From: Marthasterias glacialis
Taxonomy: Eukaryota > Echinodermata > Asteroidea > Forcipulatida > Asteriidae
NCBI GenBank assembly: GCA_911728455.2
Contig: OU452230.1
Location: 1,104,300 to 1,168,299 of the forward strand
Length of the DNA stretch: 64,000 bases
Direction: 5' to 3'
The notes beneath the pieces are model-generated. The model did not search any database. It saw only the letters and a list, made by a program, of their open reading frames with translations, and had not been told where the DNA came from. The translations under genes were made by a program, and so were the position numbers. Each line of letters starts with the position of its first letter. Position 1 is the first letter of the stretch. Below, one piece after another: positions 57,549-64,000 of the stretch.

Positions 57549-60500
57549 CTAGTCATCTTCTTCACTCGATAAAAGGCCAAAGGATGAATCCATCAGGTCA
57601 TCTTGGTTCTCCAGTAGGCTCAAGTGATAGAAGAGCTTCCTATAATGTCATTTTTCGCTTGACTGGGATGGAATGTGGACCTGGAGACTTCTCTCTAGCG
57701 CTCTGAAGCCCCTTGTTGGTAGCACACTGCAAAAGAACATCACAGAAGATATATTACCCATTGCCACGAGTTATTGGAGTCTTCCAGTGGTGTGAGTAGC
57801 TTCACTTTCCTTGAACGGGATTTAGATCAAACTGTACCACCAGTAAGTGGAATCGAGATTGGGGTCTCACTCCCACTCAGTACAATACAGGCGATGCACA
57901 ATACAGAGCGCCCTCTACAGTTTACCCTGGAGAGGCCATGTTCCCCAAAACGGTTGACTGAAAACAATCACACTCACAACTCAGCATTGCACTCGCAGTC
58001 TGGGACCTTAAAATGGCCGATGCGAATGTGAAAAACATCCAGCCTCACAACATTCAACAGCCTCTCCGGTGCTCCAAGCACACAAAAACTTGTTGACCTT
58101 TTCCCATGATGCACTGGGAAAATGGCCAAACTGCAGAGGGCAAACTGTAGAGGGCAAACTGTATTGCGAATGTCCCATGAAGGGATCGCACTGTCACGCA
58201 GTGGAATCTGGAACTCAGTATAATTGACTGGGATAGGGATCTCACTAATGTCTTAATCGGGATTAGAAAGAGTTTGCTCACTAATCGCTCAGTTAGATAG
58301 CTCCATATGCTATCACTCTGTGGGATTGAGATTTCATTTTCATTGAGTAAGACAGGTACCTCACTATCACTCAGTGACTATGACACTACTTTTGAGTGTT
58401 TGGCTTACTTTCAATCTGTTACTTACGCTTTTAAAAACAATAATACTTTCAACCTCGCAGATGGAATGATGATTTCCTCCTTATTTCTAAGAACACCATC
58501 CACAATCTCCTCAGCAACATCATCACAATTTAGCATTTTTCCTTCTGATATCCTAGGAGAGGACAAACCATACAACAGTCATAAAAAAACAAGCAATCAG
58601 ACCAGGCCAAGTTATGACAAGGTGCTGTGGTGCAATCTACAGCCGATCAAACCAGGAACACTGGGGTGAACCCCTTCTCTTTTCGATAAGTGCACTGGGT
58701 TCTTTTACGTGTATTAAACACAACACACAGGACCAATGGCTTTACGTCCCATCCGAAGGACGCAGCAATAATGGTTAAGTGTCTTGCTTATGGACACAAG
58801 TGTCATGACCAGGACTCGAACCCACACTCTGCTGATCAGAAACACCAGAGCTCGAGTCCGGTGTTCTTATCTGCTCAGCCACATACACGCAATACCTTTT
58901 TTGTAATTTGAGAGTTGTCAGAGTAGCTGCAGTAATGCCTTAGTCATGGTAACATACATGGGGCATATATTGTTCATCCTTACCTATCCCATACACTGTG
59001 AATCATCCCAGTGTTGATGAATACCGGACACACTAACGTTGTCAAGATTCCTGGTGATCTGTAAACCTGCTTGATTTCGTCCGTCAGTGATTCATGGAGT
59101 CCAACCACTGCAAACTTGGAAGCACTGTAATCAGAGAGGCGATGGACCCCATATTTGCCAGCCAATGAAGCAATGCTGACGATATGACCAGAGTTTGCCT
59201 CAAGCATTGCTGGTAAGAAACTTCTGATTGTCTGTTAGACAAAAGTAGAAAATAATTTTAAAAGATGATCGTGAGTGTGATGTAATAGACACATGACGTC
59301 AGTTGAGTAGGGCGCCCTCGCCAAGGGGTCAAAAGGAGGCTGTTCATTGGCCAATCATGTGCGCCGCGCGTACAAATTATGTGCGTTTTCATTATTTCAT
59401 CATCGTTTTACCTCCAAGATGGTGGCTGGATGAAGTCAATTCATCAGGTCCATTCAACTTTAAGCCACGCCCACTTCACACAAACTGGCTCCACTGATTA
59501 CCAGAAGCCCATTTAAGTTGCATTAAACAAGTTTTTCTTGGATGATTTTTGCAAGAAAAGTTCAACAATTGGACTTGGCTTTATACATACATGTACGTTC
59601 TTCAAAGACTAAGGTCTTTTCAGAACTACACGTTTCCGTCATAAGAAATGCTTTTGACAATGACATGGGTAATTTTGGTAAAATTACACACAAATTACAG
59701 GTATGCCAGCTTAGGAACTGGAGGTAGCAAAAATGGTTGAGTGTGCACGTACGCAGCAGATTTGCACACGTGACGCACTGACATACCAACAGGATAAAAT
59801 TAGAAAGAAAGCTTTACGAATAAATAAAAAGAAATCTACAGTTTGGGAGGTGTTCTATATGTATGGTTTTTGAAAGATTACATTTACTTCAATCTTCAAG
59901 TTTTAAAGAAACATACAAAACTACATTTTGTGTTTGCAGCTGTCGATTTCAGAAGGACTTAAGATTGATGTTAAGATGACTTGTCATCATTGCCATAGTG
60001 ATTTGCATTGTGACATCACACTTTGCTCAACAATTACGATTGATACACAGTTAAAATGAATCTTGGCTCTTTGTGAGATCGGCCCCTTTAGGTAAGATTC
60101 AAGAATCACATCTCCCTCTTGCAAGTCTAGAAGAATCGGTAAGAATGGCTTGCTTGAGTCTTGAGAATACTTGCCCAGAAGTGTGCCATGAGGTTGATGT
60201 TGATGGTCTGCTTGATACTCTGCTCAGATAGATTCAGGATATCTTCACCCACTAGCACTCCAGCATTGTTTATCAACATGTAGACTCGGCCTAAATCTTG
60301 GATGACCCGCTCAGCGATGTCTGCGACTGCATCAGGGGAGGAACAGTCAACAGTGTAAGCAAATGCCTGAGCCCCAAGCTCACGGACCTTCAACCAAGAG
60401 GAAGGGGAAAAGGGGAAACCATAAAAAAAAATGTAAAATATAAATCCATGTTTTTAAAAACAGTGTTCAAAAGTTGAATCACTGAGATGCAAATCCTGGA

Positions 60501-60983
60501 GCTGTGGAAATTAAGTTAAAGGAGCATTGTGTCCTCTTTGGGTGATTTATTCTGAGGTAAAAAAAACATTATTGAATGCAGCATCACTAGAAAGATATCG
60601 TCCAAACGTAGTATATAAACATCCAGAACAACAAACAAGGGTCACGTGACGTGCATGTGACTTATCTGCCAATAACCTACACAGTTTTAAACAACAGGAT
60701 ATAGAATTCACATGTACCTGTTTATTTAGCAACTTACCTCTCGTGCCGTTTTCTCGTTGTTCACCTGATTGATGTCCCACAACACAAGCACGGCTTTCTC
60801 TCGGGCAAACCTTAATGCCATGCTCTTACCGATGCCGTGTCCAGCTCCGGTGATCAACACCGAACTCCCCGCTACCGACTTCCGAGTCCGTGGGATGAGG
60901 AGTCGATAGAAAGCCTCTACGAAGGAAAACCATAAAGTGCCGAGTACAATACATGCCTCATAGATGTTCTTAAATATGGACAT
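57549..60983 (-). CDS. SDR16C-type short-chain dehydrogenase/reductase, five exons
   Basis: Minus-strand exons in order: 60983-60738, 60387-60175, 59231-58984, 58552-58427, 57639-57549 (stop TAG), 307 residues. A hydrophobic N-terminal stretch (about 8-30) should anchor it in the ER or lipid-droplet membrane. The Rossmann motif TGAGHGIG (45-52) with D70 after beta-2 suggests NAD preference. NNAG is at 122-125, and the catalytic residues are S175, Y188 and K192 (YSASK). Exon 4 (EEIVDGVL, IIIPS) and exon 5 (LMDSSFG) match the C-terminal pattern of HSD17B11, RDH10 and RDHE2. The likely role is oxidation of a retinoid, steroid or other lipid alcohol; the substrate cannot be told. Exon 2 ends at TGG followed by GCAAGT, an apparent GC-AG intron. 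Using the nearby GT at 60170 would shift the frame. Confidence 0.92.
58617..58890 (-). repeat. tRNA-derived SINE family C, copy 3, in dehydrogenase intron 3
   Basis: Nearly the same as the copy at 32258-32535, including GGGTTCGAGTC (B box) and the TCCTTCGGATGGGACGTAAA body. It lies between exons 3 and 4 in the same orientation as the gene. Confidence 0.75.
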
Positions 60984-61214
60984 AATTGTTTGTATGGTAC
61001 CGAATCAGTTACTCGATGAAATAGGGGTAGAACGGGAGATTAATAATAATAGTGGCCACACAGGAACCCTTCTTCGGTGGCGCTTTGATTGTGCGTCATG
61101 TGTACCCTGCCAGGCTGAAGTAGGTACTAAATTTAGTGCTGGCACTAAATATCAAAAAGTCAGTCAACGACCGTCAAAACGGTCAACGTCATTCATTGAG
61201 TTTTGCATGATGCC

Positions 61215-61590
61215 CAATTTTTCAATTGAAAGCGTTTCAACGTAAAACTGTGAAACATTAACTTTTTTTCTTTATAGATGTGTTCCTTATATCTTAAACT
61301 ACCATGCATAGGCGCTCCCAATTAATTACTTTACAAATTAGCTCAGCCCAACAAATTAAACAACTGCATATATTAGCCCATTTGCGAACGTAATATGCAA
61401 AAACACGCAACTGTTTTTCAATTTAAGTGTTTCAACGTAAAATCGTGAAATATTAACTTTTTTCATCATACTATTAATTATATCCCAAACCATTATGCAT
61501 AAGCGCCACCAATTAATTAGTCAACTAATTAGCTCAGCCCGACTAATTAAACATCTGCATATTTGTGCCCACTTGCCAAAATGTAATAAA
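61215..61590 (+). repeat. Tandem duplication, about 198-base unit, upstream of the dehydrogenase
   Basis: Units start near 61218 and 61416 and share GTTTCAACGTAAAA, GTGAAAYATTAACTTTTTT, CCAATTAATTA and TTAGCTCAGCCC. They have diverged to a moderate degree. Confidence 0.7.
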
Positions 61591-62417
61591 CGGAAACACA
61601 CAGATAAACTGAACTACCAGTACTTTATACAAAAAACAAGTCAAATGAGTATAAGCTCAGCTTCTGAGATGTTTACAGCAGCCAACTATCCCTGAGAATT
61701 GATATATCCACTAAGGGTGAATTCGGACTACCAAAAAGAGACAAACAATCACACATACATTAACTTTTATTCCTTTCTATTATTGCTTTATTAACAGATA
61801 AATTCAATAATTGCATATACCAGCAAATATTTGTTTTGAAGAACTAAATAATAATATTTAAAAAAAAAAAGTACACAGCTGTGTAAAAAAATAATATATA
61901 TATATAAAAAATAAAATAACCACCCAACTACCTCAAACTAAAAATAACACCATGATGATGAGATGTCCCATTTAAAATTGGGACAAAAACAATCTTTGTT
62001 ATCCATTGTTTGCACTTTTTAAAAGCTGGGACCAAAGTTTATTTCAAAGAGTAATGTGGAGGTGCCATCATACTGAAAAACATCTTGACAGCAGAATTAC
62101 ATTAAACAGACGTCCCCCCCAAAAAAAAAAAAAAAATAATAAAAAAAAAATAATAATACAACTGTACAGAATAAGTAAAAATCATTTTAAAAATAATAGC
62201 CTTCCTAAAGATAAATAAATAAAACAAAATAAAATTAAAAAAGTTCATAAATATATCCGACAAGACAAAAACCCTTGGCCCTACAGGACAATAGCAAATG
62301 TATATAAAGCTGCAGGAGTAGTTGATTAAATAATGTCAACAATTAAATTTAGTTTTGAAACCCTCAGATAAGATAGTCATCATGGATATTGAAAACTAGA
62401 GATATTGACTAATTATA

Positions 62418-62575
62418 GGGAGACCGCCAGCATTAGGGCTGGATCGCTCAGTTGGTAGAAAGTCGGTACATTAAGCCGGTGGTCGCAGGTTCAAATCCTG
62501 CTCCAGTCAATTTTCTTTGTATACCTCAAAATTGAATTAAAAGATTTACCAAGTCAGTTTTTCTTGTGGTTTGTT
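62418..62575 (+). repeat. tRNA-derived SINE, plus copy
   Basis: GGGAGACCGCCAGCATTA, an A-box-like GGATCGCTCAGTTGGTAGA and B box GGTTCAAATCC (62489-62499), ending near AAGTCAGTTTTTCTTGTGG as in the copies at 27750-28110. Confidence 0.65.
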
Positions 62576-62770
62576 GCTAGATATTAAAAACAATAACCAT
62601 TAAACCCTGTGTGGTTTCATGGAAGTTTTTTTTTAAAGTAAGAACTGTTATTTTGAGAACTTGTGTCGACATGAGTTGCCACTGAAGTTAATGTGTGAGG
62701 ATTTTACCCTAAACCCTAACCATCCCAACCAATCAAAATCCTGTTGGACTGAGGACTGCACTAGAAAACT

Positions 62771-62894
62771 AGCCCAAATTCATGGCTGTGCTTACCACAT
62801 CATTCTGTACTTGGAGGCACCATGTAAAGCGTGTGATTCAATGGGCAATAAGCGTAGAATTCCAGGGTAAGCAGAGCCATGAAATTGAGCCAAG
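62771..62894. mobile_element. MITE of the AATTTCAT family, short
   Basis: GCCCAAATTCATGGCTGTGC and GCAGAGCCATGAAATTGAGC are imperfect inverted ends. Confidence 0.6.
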
Positions 62895-63676
62895 CTATCA
62901 TACTTTACCACAATAATCAATACACAATGTATTTTTAACGGTTACTTAAACATCAACTGAACATTTTGAAGGTTATTTTTTGTGAAACATCAAAGGATTG
63001 GAAAGTTCAAGGTTCAGAGCAATACATGTACCTTAGGCTTCCCTCGACTGAAAGAGGGGTTAGATACCAATGACTGGTATGATTAATAATCAATAAATAA
63101 TAATACAATTACTTGGGAGGCTAATCATCCTTACTGGCAGCTGAGAAGCTGAATTGTGAAGGATACGGCTGCACGTGCTCAAGCTGCTAGCATGCAAGGA
63201 CACCTTTGGCAGCCAGCCACATCAACCCATATATGAACCACTGAGCACATTTGATTTTTCCGGATGGCTTGGAGAAAAACCCTTGTGGTATAAGAGAACC
63301 AACGCAACTCTACTCACATAAGGCCCTTGCCAGAAATTGAACCAGGACCACATTGGTGAAAGGCGAGCGCTTTACGCACACACCACCCATGCCACCCATT
63401 CAAATATTTCATAGAAACATTGATCAAACAATAGAAACTCGTTCTCCAGATGGAAATTATTCGTATCCAGAAATTAAACAAAAACATTACATACATTAAG
63501 TAGAACATTTCAGACAGAAGTTTGGGATGCTTAGAGATCCTAACCAGTCAAACTATAATTGAGTATTGACCCCTGCACTGCCACCACACATGGCTGCTTT
63601 CTGCCTAGTGCCCATGGTCTACCATTTTGGGAGTCAAATTTAATGTGACGATAAAATGAGCATGTAAAACTGCGCA

Positions 63677-63994
63677 CAGGGGCGGATCCAGTATTTTCCA
63701 AAAGGGGGGGGGGGGCGTGAAATTAACCGATCAAGCAGCAAATGATGATTGAAGGCAAGTTGTGGCGACTGCAAGCGCTTTGCGCGAAGCCCTAACAGCG
63801 TGCGGACCGGGGCCCTCAAATGTTCCTCAACAGCACACTCAAGCATGAACAGTTTTACATGTTTACAGAAGTACACTTTTCAATCAAATTAACCAAAAAG
63901 GGTCTCTCTTTCAATTGAATTTTTTTTTTCGAAAGGAAAAATATGGGGGGGGGGGGGACTGTGCGCACCTCATACCCCCCTGGATCCGCCCCTG
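63677..63994. mobile_element. TIR element with CAGGGGCGGATCCAG ends
   Basis: CAGGGGCGGATCCAG (63677-63691) and CTGGATCCGCCCCTG (63980-63994) are perfect 15-base inverted repeats. Long G runs lie just inside each end. There is no transposase. A related single end may be at 10363-10390. Confidence 0.7.
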
Positions 63995-64000
63995 GCGCAG

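Larger units (their letters stand above)
60984..64000. other. Upstream region of the dehydrogenase and window end
   Basis: No gene seen. It holds the presumed dehydrogenase promoter, a tandem duplication (61215-61590), AT-rich simple sequence (61860-62230), a SINE (62418-62575), a MITE (62771-62894) and a TIR element (63677-63994). Confidence 0.55.

Overview
The window looks like nuclear DNA of a marine deuterostome invertebrate, most likely an echinoderm. The reasons are AT-rich DNA, intron-rich housekeeping genes, a local expansion of intronless class A receptors, and very dense short inverted-repeat (MITE-like) elements and tRNA-derived SINEs. The phylum is an inference; nothing here identifies the species.

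Region 1 (1-26915) is a cluster of five paralogous, single-exon rhodopsin-class GPCR genes. One is on the minus strand and is cut by the left window edge (start codon at 855). Four are on the plus strand: 3902-5245, 14005-15369, 18886-19967 (broken by a 4-base deletion after TM2) and 25806-26915. They resemble the Tre1/moody/GPR84/melatonin-receptor-like assemblage and share an NRM/NRA motif in place of DRY and no Trp at position 6.48. Blocks of more than 100 bases are identical between copies while neighbouring blocks diverge, which suggests recurrent gene conversion. The spacers hold mobile-element debris, including a non-LTR retrotransposon relic at 11025-11625.

Region 2 (29306-51363, polyA signal at 52463) is one large plus-strand gene, which I assembled exon by exon. 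Thirteen coding exons give a 625-residue nucleolar FKBP39/46-type peptidyl-prolyl isomerase: a nucleoplasmin-like domain starting MFWG, acidic tracts, a Lys/Thr-Pro repeat region and a C-terminal FKBP domain with its active-site residues intact. Inside intron 4, on the same strand, lie four further exons (39019-42521) encoding a basic, disordered region and a C-terminal BEN domain, with their own stop codon and polyA signal. The first of these has no in-frame ATG near its 5' end. It begins with a splice acceptor in phase 1, the phase in which nucleoplasmin exon 4 ends. The simplest reading is a locus with two alternative 3' ends: nucleoplasmin-FKBP (625 aa) and nucleoplasmin-BEN (775 aa). I consider this the most interesting candidate system in the window.

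Region 3 (57549-60983, minus strand) is a complete five-exon SDR16C-type short-chain dehydrogenase of 307 residues (HSD17B11/RDH10/RDHE2-like), with one apparent GC-AG intron. A tandem duplication of about 198 bases lies just upstream of its start. The rest of the window is repeats, and the last element, ending at 63994, has perfect 15-base terminal inverted repeats.
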